This document shows positions 21,304-32,249 of a stretch of DNA of 64,000 nt, piece by piece. Where the stretch lies: NCBI GenBank assembly GCA_946894095.1, contig OX335642.1, positions 23,323,021-23,387,020 on the forward strand, read 5' to 3'. Each line of letters begins with the position of its first letter. Position 1 is the first letter of the stretch. Origin of the DNA: Incurvaria masculella. Taxonomy: Eukaryota > Arthropoda > Insecta > Lepidoptera > Incurvariidae. A program made the translations under genes and the position numbers. The notes under the pieces were generated by a model. That model was not told the DNA's origin and did no database searches. It saw only the letters and a list, made by a program, of their open reading frames with translations.

Positions 21304-21747
21304 TCACTGCTTCACGTAGCGATCGCCGTTGTACTGTTGCTGAGTATCTAATTGAAGAGGAGCTGTCTTCATTACATATGGGTTGGGTTGACGGTATTCT
21401 CCGGTGAACCCCTCCTGCACTGCGTACACTTTCACTTCAAAGGTCATGCCTCTGAAGACGGCAGGTCCACTCAGGTCAATTTTGACGGTTCTCTCACCGA
21501 TGCCTCCACTGCTGATGGTAGCGATGCCGTCTTTAAGATCCCGCTTGTCTACAACTTCGATCCTGCTGATGCGTTCGTTGGGACCAGCGTTGACGAGGAC
21601 GGATTCACTGCGGGTGTAAATGCTCGGTTTGTAATCGTATATCTGATTATGAATGAGTACGTCTCGAGGAGTGGTGTAGCCAATTTGAATGTCGTTGCAG
21701 TTAACTACAGCGAGCGCTGATAAAAGGGCAATGATAAAGTAAGCCAT
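21304..21747 (-). CDS. MBF2-family secreted protein F
   Basis: 147 residues from the ATG at 21747. The frame is open to 21870, but that extra part contains the TATA box and 5' leader. Signal peptide MAYFIIALLSALAVVNC, then NDIQIGYTTPRDVLIHNQIY, a YTRSESVLVNAGPNER strand, RIEVVDKRDLKDG, SSGGIGERTVKIDLSG and VFRGMTFEVKVYA. A hydrophilic tail rich in Q, P and Y follows and ends QQYNGDRYVKQ. It is the closest paralogue of D, sharing signal, core, tail start and promoter. Family members are generally extracellular; no specific function can be inferred. Confidence 0.88.
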   Translation of the reverse strand: MAYFIIALLSALAVVNCNDIQIGYTTPRDVLIHNQIYDYKPSIYTRSESVLVNAGPNERISRIEVVDKRDLKDGIATISSGGIGERTVKIDLSGPAVFRGMTFEVKVYAVQEGFTGEYRQPNPYVMKTAPLQLDTQQQYNGDRYVKQ

Positions 21748-21818
21748 GACGTAACGTTCAGATGTATGTTTGTTATGAGATGGGACGAGCAAATGGTTTA
21801 TTTTCGCGTGTATCGAAG

Positions 21819-21827
21819 CTTTTATAG
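21819..21827 (-). promoter_or_regulatory. TATA box of gene F
   Basis: The minus strand reads cctataaaagcttcgata, a strong TATA box 72 bp upstream of the ATG. The surrounding sequence (ccggacc upstream; aaccatttgct downstream) is conserved at gene D. Confidence 0.75.
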
Positions 21828-22029
21828 GTCCGGCTTGGCAGTAAACGTTTTTATTGCGATATGAGCTCATAGTAAATCATTATAGAATCAGCGATGAATC
21901 TATGCGTAGCTTCTGACCAGTTTTTCCATTACTACGTGAAGTGCAAACAAAGTAGCGCTAAACAAAGTGTATTTCATGTTTCCTTCCATGTCGTATGGTA
22001 GTGAGAGCCGTTTTCTTTGTAAGCGAATT

Positions 22030-24040
22030 TATTTCCTTGATGTCTACATATTATTGTTTTAAACCATCACAGTTTTTAACGCCACCCATATTTTGATGAT
22101 AGGATATCCATTAACAATGAAAATGAATGGATTGGGGTACTCTTAAATAGGATGAAAAGAATATGTACTTTCTTTACTACTTTATAAGTGCTCTACGTAC
22201 AAATCAACCCTAATTGGTCTTGCATTTCTGTAAATTTTGTAAAAGGTAAGAGAAGTAGTAGTATAGAGGTCCTCGTCGCCCGTCGAGACATCCTGACCGC
22301 GGTGCCTTCTCTTTGCGCTTCAAATTGTGGTCTTGCTCTTCAAGTTGGTGCATCAATTTATGCTATCAGATGTTCACGATCAAATAGAAAACTGAAGAGG
22401 ACAGCAAAGAGGCATGTCGCATATAATGCAGAAACATTATGTATCCTAATGCAACTTTATGAACTGTCAAACCCAAATTGTCGCCACTAACTACGAATAT
22501 TCCCTCACTGAACTTCTCAACTACCCATGGATCGGCTGGAAGAAAAATGTTTTAGGAAGGCCTCCTTTCCTTAATCTTGACAAAAAACCATTTTATCTGA
22601 AGAAATATTAAATAATATCAATGTGTTAAAATTTGTAGCCCGCGTATCCCTCAAATGCTATATATATTTAATGGTATAAGCTTGCAATATCGATGATCTT
22701 AGCGATTTATCGATAAGCGATTTGTAAGTCTCATTAGACGCTCGGTACCTTCTTTAGTAAATTTTTTCTTGAAGCGTAATAAAGAATAATGTTCGATCCA
22801 ACGAGAAAATAATCTCTATCCATCCATCATATTGGAAAGTCAAATGTTGTTACTGAAAGTAATTTTTAAGTAGTTTTGCTCAGAATCGCTTATGTTTTAA
22901 TTTCAATTGACACTTTATTTCACCAGATAGATACATACAACTGCATAATTTACACACTATTTAACTTTTTAAATTAATATTAGTCTAACATCTAAAAGTA
23001 AAATTTAAAAATTAAAACTAAAACTAAAGAAAAATGTGGATCGGAGAGCGATCCAATGAAATATGTTGGGTTAAAGGCAGTTATATAATATACCATATAC
23101 ATATATACAATATACATATATATAATACCATATCACAATGCATATAAGGTACATACTTCAATGAAACGAAGTATGTCTATTTGAATTATTTACAACGTAT
23201 GATGTAATCGTAATGACTGCGGATAATCGGCGTTATACTACAGCACGGATGTTGTTCATGATTTCGAGAATAAAGCTTCTGAGAATATCTTGTTCTATTT
23301 GGGATTAAAAAAAAAGATTTCCACGAATTGAGAACCTCCTCCTTTTTTTTGAAGTCGGTTAAAAAAACATTGACTTTAGTAAAAAATTTAATTAAATGTA
23401 ATTAATAACATTGTAATGCAAAATTTAATAATTAATAATAATTAATGTAATCGTAATGAATAACAAACTTTAAAACCGGAACGGAGTAAGTACTTGGTGG
23501 ATAATCTAGCTACAGGAATACAAGGGCCACTTACGAACAAACATACATTTTAGTTTGTAAATTAAGTCAAATATGAAACGAACGTGACAAGTGCAACGTG
23601 CAAAACTCATTAAACTGATATGACTACATTTTCTCGCCTACTCCTAGAAGGCTTGCTCATCCATTAAGTACTGAGGTACTTCCAATTGATTGATCATACC
23701 AACTGTGTGACGAACCTGAAACATCTCGATAACTTATGTCATATCTATAATTACAAAAAAAAATATCATAGAGACCATCATCTCGTTCTAGCCTCATCTT
23801 CCTTCATCTAAAACCCCATTGATGTTTCAATAAATCTATAATGCGAAGTTTAAAAATTGTATATTTAGAAGGCCTACACCATAGCACCTGGAGAATTCCT
23901 ACGGGAACGTGGTGTGATTTTATCAAGACGGGGGGCGTGGCCAACCATCTACATCTGGTGACATGAACCAAAATATGCATGGCATGGCATCACAGTGCTA
24001 TACATTTAAACTATCCGAAACACATATCCGATCATATTCC
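22030..24040. other. Intergenic, AT-rich
   Basis: No gene was supported. It contains (TATA)-rich simple sequence at 23085-23135, and at 23310-23365 a cacgaattgagaacctcctc...gaagtcggttaaaaaa segment shared with 32270 and 50455 (a retroelement end). Confidence 0.45.
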
Positions 24041-24042
24041 GG

Positions 24043-24579
24043 GAGGTCACGACATTTTTGGTCACGATAAGATAAATGGCTGAATTTGGGTTAGAGACCA
24101 ACCCTCTGATTCTAAATATGTCGGTCTGCCTGTTCCAAGTGGTTGCGTTATCTAGATTGGCTATATAAAATAAATGTTGGAATGTACCTGCTGATGAATG
24201 TATTGATTTTCTACAAACATTGATACCTATTAACTATGCAACAATAACCAGTCGATTTTTTAATTAAATACTTAAATATACCTAAATTTATATCTGTGAC
24301 CTAAATCGCCTATAACTTTGATATGCAATCAAATATTTGTTCATTTTTTGTATTGCTAACAAAGTATGTACTGATACTTTCATGCTTCGTCATTTGCATA
24401 CATTTACCTTATCATATATATTTTTCGTCACTATATCTACTTTTTCAGGCGCGTTATCTACTTAACGCAACCAATTGGAATAGACAGACTGACACATTTA
24501 GCTTCAGAGGGTTGGTCTTTATCTCGTGAACCTAGTTTCAGCCATTTACGTTATCGTTACCATTTTTGTCGCGACCTCC
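24043..24579. mobile_element. MITE with long terminal inverted repeats, copy 2
   Basis: ggaggtcacgaca at 24043 pairs with tgtcgcgacctcc ending at 24579. The arms continue through aaatggctgaatttggg / ctagtttcagccattt and tgtcggtctgcctgttcc / ggaatagacagactgaca. Same family as 4368-4862. Confidence 0.8.
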
Positions 24580-24589
24580 TAGTCTATCA

Positions 24590-24895
24590 GGGGGTCAACC
24601 GTGGTAAATTATTTCACCGGGTGATCCAGACAAGTGAGCGATAAATTGAGGACTTTTTGTTAAATTACGTGCCCGCATGGTACGAAATACAACAAATTTT
24701 AATGCATTCGTTTTTAGTTATTTTACTTATAGGGTATTACCATGTTAAATTAACTCGTTGGGATAACAGGCCAGTGAGTGAATAAATATGTCATTTAGTT
24801 TCGTTTGGTTCCATGCTAACTGTCCAACGAAGTGTTATTTGGCCAATTGAAATGAAATTTATCAGTTAGCATGGTACGAAATTCTACTATGTATA
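24590..24895. mobile_element. ggggttaccatggtaaatta MITE family, degraded
   Basis: It contains ccgtggtaaattatttcaccgg, a second ttaccatgttaaattaactc and tagcatggtacgaaat. All are hallmarks of the family seen intact at 41136 and 44764. It appears to be two overlapping partial copies. Confidence 0.55.
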
Positions 24896-24949
24896 TACAC
24901 GTTATATTAAATCACTCACTATCCTTTTCACCTAGTGAGGTAATTGCCT

Positions 24950-25080
24950 ATTATAGAAGAAAATGTCGACTGCCTATTATAGTTCGTGAGATACAGCCCC
25001 TGATTGACGGACGGATGAACGGACAGGCGGAAAGCGGAGGCTTAGCAATAGGGTTCCGTTGGCACCCTTTGGGTAAAAGT
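24950..25080 (-). mobile_element. Dispersed (CCGT)n repeat, inverted fragment
   Basis: Reverse order of ggaggcttagcaatagggttcc and ttggcaccctttggg, with ttcgtgagatacagcccctg. Confidence 0.6.
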
Positions 25081-25224
25081 GTTGCAATTTTTATAATTTT
25101 TGCCACCACTTCTAACGCCAAGGAAATGCGCTCATAGCTTGACATAATAACCCACACGCCATCTCATGATACGCGTAATCTACGCCAAACATATCACTCA
25201 TCCTCAGAATGTTCTGTATGTACT

Positions 25225-26830
25225 ATGACGTTTTTCCGGCTTTTCATTTTCCACTTTCTGCTTTATTCAGCTTTCCATTTACGTATTAGGCGATATTGTT
25301 TTCTATGGTACTGGATAGTGTGGAGTACCTTTGATGAAAAAGGATCCACCACCTACTGTCATGATTTCGGGAGCTCATTCGCGCGCGGCGGTGATGGATT
25401 GTTTAGGATTGTGGCCGGTTTATACCATATGGACAATATGTCCATACGGCGGCGACCCTGTAACGCCCACACGACATTTCCTCTTTATTTTATCTCCTGT
25501 GGGAAAGACCGTGGTAGAATGTTCAGTATGAGCATTGATATAACAACAATTATGGTTTACGTGCAGGTGGCGGAATCGGGAGACTTACTGCCCCCTAGTT
25601 GTTACAGATTTCAGACTCGTTTGTTTTTATCCTTCCACACATTTATCATATTAGCTATTAAAAAATCTGCATGAAATATTAAAAAGATTTTAATTCTTTC
25701 CAAATTTACATATTATATATCATATTCTTATATTAGTATCATAATAATTAATGAAAAAATATTTTTCAATATTGTACGTAGCATTATTAATTGTGGGAAT
25801 TAAATAATATATTGAAACCTAAGAAGATATATAAATGGGTTCAACGAATTTGATCTCCTATTAAGACTTGCCGGGAACAAATGCAGTGGTACAGCTTGTG
25901 TTCTTTTTCCACCACAATGTGCGTGGCGGAACCTACAAAACACTAATGCATTGAGTGCCTCTTCTTCCATACCCAAGAGTGGCGCAAATATTTCATAAGG
26001 CTCAAAACTTCAAAGAGCTTTCTTCAAATACACACTTGCAGCTTAGAATACAATCAAGAGGTGTAATGCCACTGAGAATGAAACCTTGTCACCTAAAGTG
26101 TTCTGTGAATAATTATTCGTTCATTCATTCATTTGTTGAGTTTGCAAGCGTGATGATGTGGCGCCATCATGTGATATCAGTGTCACCACCACCAGTGATA
26201 GATGTGGTGCTTGTTTTAGCACATGTAGTCGTGATATGCGGGATGGAACCAGTATATTGATATAATAATTTCGAGCATATTGTTTGATTCATGTTTGTTT
26301 AGATTTTCACTATTGTTCGACATATTATTTGACGTTTACGGATAAACATCCACATAAACATCCATGATGATGTCCACAGTGTGGTGGACGAAACGTCGAG
26401 CTAAATAAGTAAGCGAAACACTGTTTATCCGTAAACATAAAATAATATATTGTTTTATTTGTTCAAAGATAGATGAAAAAATATATAAGTTATTAAAAGT
26501 TAATTTAATATTTATTATGTAACTGGACATGGACAGCTAAACCCTCCGTCATGATATTAGACTTTGGTTTGAATAGTTTTTATTTCATTCGTGTTCTCAT
26601 GTTTACGCTGATTTCACTTGTGTCTTGTTAATATTCCTGGTTTTAATATTTAGTGGTATTTCTTATTATATTCATAATATTTTTTGTCATTTTATTCTTT
26701 TAATGGATCCTATCAGGTTCAATTTTTTTATGTTTTCATTCTTAAATTCTGTTTGATTCCTTAATAAAAAAAATATCACCGCAAACAATTATTACCGCCA
26801 AGTATCTTGTTGGTTTCCTTAATGCATATC
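25225..26830. other. Intergenic, nothing recognised
   Basis: The frame at 25225-25674 is open for 149 codons but has no recognisable domain and low coding character. A short self-complementary stretch, cgtttacggataaacatcc with gtttatccgtaaac, occurs at 26332-26436. Nothing else was supported. Confidence 0.4.
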
Positions 26831-26842
26831 ATCGTCCCATCC

Positions 26843-26877
26843 TATATAAACCAAAAGCATTCAATTAACACCTCAGT
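26843..26877 (+). promoter_or_regulatory. TATA box and initiator of gene G
   Basis: tatataaa at 26843-26850 and an arthropod-type initiator tcagt at 26873-26877, with the expected spacing of about 32 bp. They lie about 75-107 bp upstream of the ATG at 26950. Confidence 0.75.
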
Positions 26878-26949
26878 ATCAACGAACGAACCACTGTCGG
26901 ATATACATATACATAGTAACATAACCGACAAGTCAAGAAGCCATTCAAA

Positions 26950-27321
26950 ATGTATAGCAAAACGCACACCGTCGTCGTTGCCCTAGCCCTTTGCGTACTG
27001 ATTTCAAACTGCGATGGCCAAAGTCACGATCTTGTCCAAGGCCAAATAACATACGGCGACATCATCATATACCGATGCATCGAGTGGAAATGGGGCATAC
27101 CTTTCATCGTCAGGACGTCGGAGATCGTCTACCCAGAACCGGGAGTACAGAACTTTGCCTATATAAGAGCTATCCACGTGAAGGACAACGAACACGATGG
27201 AACCGGCGGATACTCAGCTGTCATGGCTGGAGGGATCGGCCAAAAGTTCGCTAAAATCAAGCTGAAGAGTCAGAGGGGTTACGGTTTTAACTTCACCGTT
27301 ACCATCTATGGGACGTATTGA
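26950..27321 (+). CDS. MBF2-family secreted protein G
   Basis: A 123-residue single-exon gene. Signal peptide of about 22-25 residues (hydrophobic core VVVALALCVLISNC). The mature chain begins near QSHDLVQGQITYGDIIIYR. Then FIVRTSEIVYPEP, AYIRAIHVKDNEHDG, GGYSAVMAGGIGQKFA, and a final GYGFNFTVTIYG strand. It shares the TGG(Y/F)...GGxG spacing and GY(G/S)F end with gene A rather than the RGMxF end of D-F, so two subgroups are present. The promoter is clear (TATA plus initiator). One NFT sequon lies near the end. It is the plus-strand member at the right edge of the cluster, 3.3 kb before the first visible Wnt5 exon. Presumed secreted; function unknown. Confidence 0.86.
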   Translation: MYSKTHTVVVALALCVLISNCDGQSHDLVQGQITYGDIIIYRCIEWKWGIPFIVRTSEIVYPEPGVQNFAYIRAIHVKDNEHDGTGGYSAVMAGGIGQKFAKIKLKSQRGYGFNFTVTIYGTY

Positions 27322-27339
27322 ATGGTTTCAAAAGCTTTT

Positions 27340-29630
27340 CAAGTGAGGGGGAGTGCGCCAGTGAATCCGTGTAAAGTGTTTATTTTGGATCAGTTGGATG
27401 GGGCTGTATGCTTATAGTATTTTAAATTATTTTGTCATAATTATGCTTGGTGTGCAGCACCATGCCGGACGCCGTGTCAGGAAATAGAAATATATTAACT
27501 TATTGTTTAGAATCTTAGTTTGTGTAAGATTTTAAAGTAATGCTAGAAAACCAACAGATCAATTTATTATCATCATACATAAGAAACGTTAAAGTATGTT
27601 ATTGTATAGTATATGGAGTACATAATTAAAATTAAAATTTCAAAGTACCATGTTTTGTTTGATTTCGGTCAAAAATTATCTTCACTACAGTAATACTTAC
27701 TATGTTGTCTCCAAAGCATTTCATTGTAGTTACCACTCCTAAAAGTGAGACAATGGAAGGTAGCTATTGATCCAATTTCATTAAAGGTAGCTGTGCAAAG
27801 TTTTAAAAGCAGGTGAAGATCTGTTATTTCAGCTGGAATTAGGACTAGATAGTCTAACATGCCATGACAATAGAGAACAATGTGGTAACCTCGGCAAAAA
27901 TGCTCGTAGACTTGAAATACTTACTGAAGATACTTACCGGCACACTAGTTTTTCCAGGTAACAAAATTATATTGTAGTGAATAGAGATCAAAATTTTAAC
28001 AACCATTTTAAAATAATAAATCATTATTAATAAATTTGGTGCGATATCGGGGATGGAAAATCATTAATTAACATTTTATTCACCGAAAAAAAAAATTACT
28101 TTTAGATACTATTTAACCTGCTGCTATTTTAATGTATTATATAGTTCATTAAATATCAACTCCTAAATATTAAGAAATTGACTTTTTTTTTACAATATTG
28201 TAATTTCTGAATCTTTATTTGATCTTAAATATTAATAAATTGACGTTTCTTCTTAAATATTTTAGATTTAAAGAAATTAGAACGTTTTGTTTTCTTTAGG
28301 AATACTTCATATAGCGTATTGTAGGTATGATAATTTACCACTCTTATTTTGGAAAACTAAAAAAATTCTTACCCTCATTTGTAACATTTTCTGACAAATT
28401 ATATGGGATTTTATTTTCGCAAATGTTGTTGATCAATAGTTGTTTATTTTCATGCCTAGATTATATTTTTGGGACAGCCTGCATATTTGTATGTCATTAG
28501 AACTAGTGTTGCAAGTTGGTAAATAGCTACAAGTCGACTTGTGGAACACAAAGGCGGAGTCTAATGAATGGAGCAATGTTTCTATCAACTTGATTCTTAC
28601 ACTCTAAAACAAAGTAGAGTCTATTAATTTCGTTGAATTGATATGTTACTAAGTTGGGGAATGAGCATTGTTCTCACCGAATTATCCACGAAGTTTTCTG
28701 GCTAAACAGCCAACACAGCCTTACAATTTTTACTATTTTACTTGTGAATTTTGACATTGAACGTGTGTTGTTCTATTCTGAAACTGCCCCGTACTATCGT
28801 TCTTAAATCGTACCTTTATTATGTTCAGTTGCGACCTCAGAATGTTACTTGTAATCTACATCATAACCAACGTTTATAGTCTGAATATATTATTTTTTTC
28901 TAGGATGTAATATCTCAATTCACCCTTCATAATCTATTGAAAATAAACTCCAACGGGAACACTAGCTTTGAATCGATAGCCTAGTCTAATAAATCATTTA
29001 CTTTAGGTGCATATAACTCTTGCAGTGTCTCTAATTTAGTTTAGATTTATCCCGCCTGAGCCTTTTTTTAGTAAAAATATGTAGAATACGATATTTAGAG
29101 TTAAACTAAGAAAATAGTCACCAATAATATTATCAGAATCCAATCCACTTCTTCACATTTAGACTCCTGTTATTAATGCTATTAAATCACTAACCTAATC
29201 TAGTTCAATACATTTTAAAACCCAAAATTTGTTTACGTCACGTCAAAGAGATTTAAGAGTAAAGATACGAGTCCGTGTAGAAGCGGTACACTGACGGCCG
29301 AGTGGTGAACATCGATGATGGGATTCGACCACAGAATTTGAAACATGCTACATATGCGTATTCTCAGATTTAACTACTATACGAGTATAGGTACACTGAC
29401 TATAGTTGCTTCATCGTCGGTTGCACGCTCGCTAGTAAATAATGTCATATCAGGTGCACACGTGTGTCAGGACAAGTTTGACAAAATGGCGACTTGTTAT
29501 AGTAGTAACAGTTATTGTTGAAAAACATAAATTACCATGTAAACTTACGACAACATAGACCCGAAATATTTGTAAGACTATCGCAAGGGTCCGCACCAGC
29601 AAACATCTGTGGATTTGACGGTCTTGGCTA
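27340..29630. other. Spacer between MBF2-like cluster and Wnt5
   Basis: Very AT-rich (for example 28000-28440). No gene, RNA or delimited repeat could be supported. Promoter and signal-peptide exon(s) of Wnt5 might be here or outside the window; I could not identify them. Confidence 0.4.
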
Positions 29631-29639
29631 CAGTACCCG

Positions 29640-29969
29640 AAGTCCCAGTTGTCACCTAAATTGGCGTTACGGCAAACCGATCGACTGGCGTTTTCAAATG
29701 TATGGAGAAATGTAAGAGCGCGCCGCCATTTGCGAGTCCGAGTTTGATTTGACAGCTTACTCAACGTTGCCGTAAATACGTCGACGTTGCCGTTTACGTC
29801 GACTCCGCGTTTTCATACAAATCGGAAGTCCGAGTTTGACTTTTGACAGCTTGAAGAAGTAAAACCACAGAATATCTAGTAAAAACTTGTATGGAGTTTG
29901 ACGTTTTTACGGAACTTTGAAGTAACGTAAACGCCAACTTCGGTGAGAACTCAGACTGACCACTCTGAT
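29640..29969. mobile_element. MITE, agtcc...ggcgttta type, copy 2
   Basis: agtcccagttgtcacc with aaattggcgtta at the left pairs with taacgccaacttcggtgag and aactcagact at the right. The interior carries gcgttttcatacaaatcgg, as at 62515. Confidence 0.65.
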
Positions 29970-30625
29970 CTCCGTACTCGCCGGTCGATTGTCACTTCGC
30001 TACTGATAGCGTTTACTTGCGGCCCACCAGATATATTGCACGTCGATGATTGCATTAGATCCTCACGGGATCTTCCGAGAAGATTCTGAACAGCCACACA
30101 GGCAGCATATCACGTGGACGGCGTCTCCCGGTCCAGCTGCAGGGAATGTAGAGACACAAACACCTAGTATAAATCCGGGATATACGATCAGTTTGAGATC
30201 CTTGCTTTCGTTATGTAGACACTTGGGGTTTAGAGTAGAGTTTTGCCGAGGTTTTGGGGAAATTACTTATTGAATAAAAAATCGATATCGAGCTGCTTAA
30301 TTTTTTTGGCAAAGCATTCCATAAGGAGCATAGCAACCCGTAATAGTAACAGTCCCAATAGAATATTTTTGAGATGTTTTAATTTTGATCGAACATTCTT
30401 TAGTATAGAATTATCTAGACTGGGAAATCTCAACCGCAATTATTTAGATATGAACCAATTGCTATCGTCGTCAAAGTTGATATTTCCTTTAGTATGTCGT
30501 TTAAGCTGATATTTTTAATGGTTTAAAGATTACACAACTGCCATTTTATTAAATGAGGTATTCATTTATTATTTCAAACAATACAAATATCTTCATTAAG
30601 CATTAACCGAAGCCCCTCTTTCCAG

Positions 30626-30885
30626 CAACATGGGCCTCGAGGAGTTCCAGCAGTGGACCAACAACCCGGAGGCCTTCCTCTCCGAGTCGTCGCGGCTCTG
30701 TCTGCGGCTGCGCGGCCTCACGCCGGGCCAACGACGCGTCTGCCGCAAGCACCGCGACCACATGCCACCCGTTTCCGAGGGCGTGCGTCGGGGCATCGAC
30801 GAGTGTCAGCACCAGTTCAGCGGTCGCCGCTGGAACTGCACGCTCGCGAAGGACGGCACCGTATTTGGGCCGCTTACGCTGATAG
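30626..30885 (+). CDS. Wnt5: Wnt5, N-terminal exon (first one visible)
   Basis: The acceptor ctctttccag ends at 30625. The exon codes for about 86 residues: WTNNPEAF, the Wnt-typical LRGLTPGQRRVCRKH, then DHMPPVSEGVRRGIDECQ, HQFSGRRWNCT and GTVFGPLTLI. C, RRWNC and ECQ(H/Y)QF are invariant landmarks of secreted Wnt ligands. The donor is a weak g/gttggt at 30886; the intron is phase 1. An ATG at 30630 is in frame, but no signal peptide follows, and the acceptor in front shows that this is an internal exon. The secretory leader must be encoded upstream. Wnt5 signals mainly through Ryk/Ror-type receptors in axon guidance and cell polarity (family knowledge). A decayed partial copy follows at 30902. 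Confidence 0.88.
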
Positions 30886-30901
30886 GTTGGTACTCCTCTT
30901 T

Positions 30902-31026
30902 TCTTTTCAGTGACATGGGCTGGAAGATTTTCCAGCGTGGACCAAGAACCCGGAGGTCTTTCTCTCTGAGGCGTCGCGTCGCGGCTCTGTCTGCGGCTAT
31001 CTGGTCCCACGCCGAGCCAGCGGCGC
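30902..31026 (+). pseudogene. Decayed duplicate of the Wnt5 N-terminal exon
   Basis: It starts 16 bp after the donor. ttttcagtgacatgggct repeats the acceptor-plus-start of the real exon (tttccagcaacatgggcc). It continues with gtggaccaagaacccggagg, tctctctgaggcgtcgcg and gcggctctgtctgcggct, each matching 30630-30730 with substitutions and indels. It covers roughly the first 125 bp of the exon, and the frame is not preserved. It is an old tandem duplication. Confidence 0.75.
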
Positions 31027-31049
31027 ATTTACCCAATGCGTTGGTAGCT

Positions 31050-31640
31050 CAGATGAAAAAACAAGATGTGCCATCTCGCGCCCATACAATTTAAACCAGC
31101 TGTTGTTATGTTTTATAACTATTAACAATACATAAATATACTCCATGACATATAAAGGAAGTCCCCGCGCCCCTAAGCTATGGGCCGCTAGATGGTATAA
31201 ATATGAATATTTGTGAGCGAAATTAAAATACCAAGATATCGGACGTATTTTCTGCATGATCTGAAAATCGTTTTCTTAGAAATTTCCGCTGCGCAAGCAA
31301 AACAGACAGACGCCGGGCAGTCAGCAAACATTTGCATTTCCATAGATAGCGTTGCACGCGCGTGACCTTGGAACGTCTTCCCTGTGATGAACTGGTACAG
31401 TCAGAGAAACAGTACAGAGTAGTGAAAATAAGGCGTTTGGCTGAACCACGGTAACCACCATCGCTGAATCAGCGGTGCCCCATTTGGGCTCGACGACCCG
31501 GGGGATTACTATGGTATATTAACTCGAAGGGTGAACAGGCAAATGAGTGATTAAAATTATTCGGCCAAGTTTACTTAATTTTACCAGTTAGCATGGCTAA
31601 CTCAGCCAGTTAACGCACATCACCGACAGATGGATTTGTT
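31050..31640. other. Wnt5 intron 1, 5' part
   Basis: No gene. At 31496-31620 a fragment of the ggttaccatggtaaatta MITE family is present (ggattactatggtatatta, ccagttagcatgg). Confidence 0.5.
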
Positions 31641-31644
31641 TTAT

Positions 31645-31920
31645 GCAATCTGACATGGATGCTATTACCACACAACTATCGTTATAATATTAGCCAAGTC
31701 CACCACATTTCCGAAGGAATTCGGTGCCATGCCAGGACCTTCCCTTTATGAGCACGGCTACATTGAACTGGATGGAAAACACGGAAAATGTTCATTGCCA
31801 ATTCGACTATATTTTGATCCAATGCGATGGTACCAACTCGGGCGGGCTTAAGCCCTACCACCTAGTAGGGGGTGGGGACCTACAGTTTTAAATGGATTCC
31901 GAACCATGCAGCAGCTCGCA
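31645..31920 (-). mobile_element. 5S-like SINE, 3' part, antisense
   Basis: Nearly the same as the copy at 4965: gacatggatgctattacc, gtgccatgccaggacctt, gcacggctacattgaactgg, accaactcgggcgggctt, tggattccgaacc. The 5S-like head is missing. Confidence 0.75.
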
Positions 31921-32249
31921 TTCGTGACGAAATGCACTTATCGAACTCAGAAAGAGAAAGAAAGTGGTGCATTTCGGTGCGAGGAATAGAACCCAGACAT
32001 CTGGTATGCTAAGCCAGTCCCCGCGTCACTAGGGCACGAGCGGCTAATTTTATTAATTATTTATTAATTTTATGCGCAGAATTTTTCTCATAGAGATGGA
32101 TGTCCTGGCGGTGCCATCTATGATATAATGCTACTAACATTTTATTTTTAATAATTATGGCCTAACGATTATAGTCAGCCTGTTTTATTTATAAAAACGC
32201 ATTTTAAATTCTAAATCTACAGTTCGCTGCGATAAAAAAGAGTTAAAAT

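Noticed and set aside
22188..22490. 100-codon plus-strand frame downstream of the MBF2-like genes
   Set aside because: No signal peptide or MBF2-family pattern; composition unlike the neighbouring genes.
25225..25674. 149-codon plus-strand frame
   Set aside because: Low-complexity aromatic-rich start, no motif, no promoter; likely chance.
30630..30632. ATG at 30630 as the Wnt5 translation start
   Set aside because: No signal peptide follows and a good acceptor precedes it by 4 bases, so this is an internal exon; the true start is upstream.
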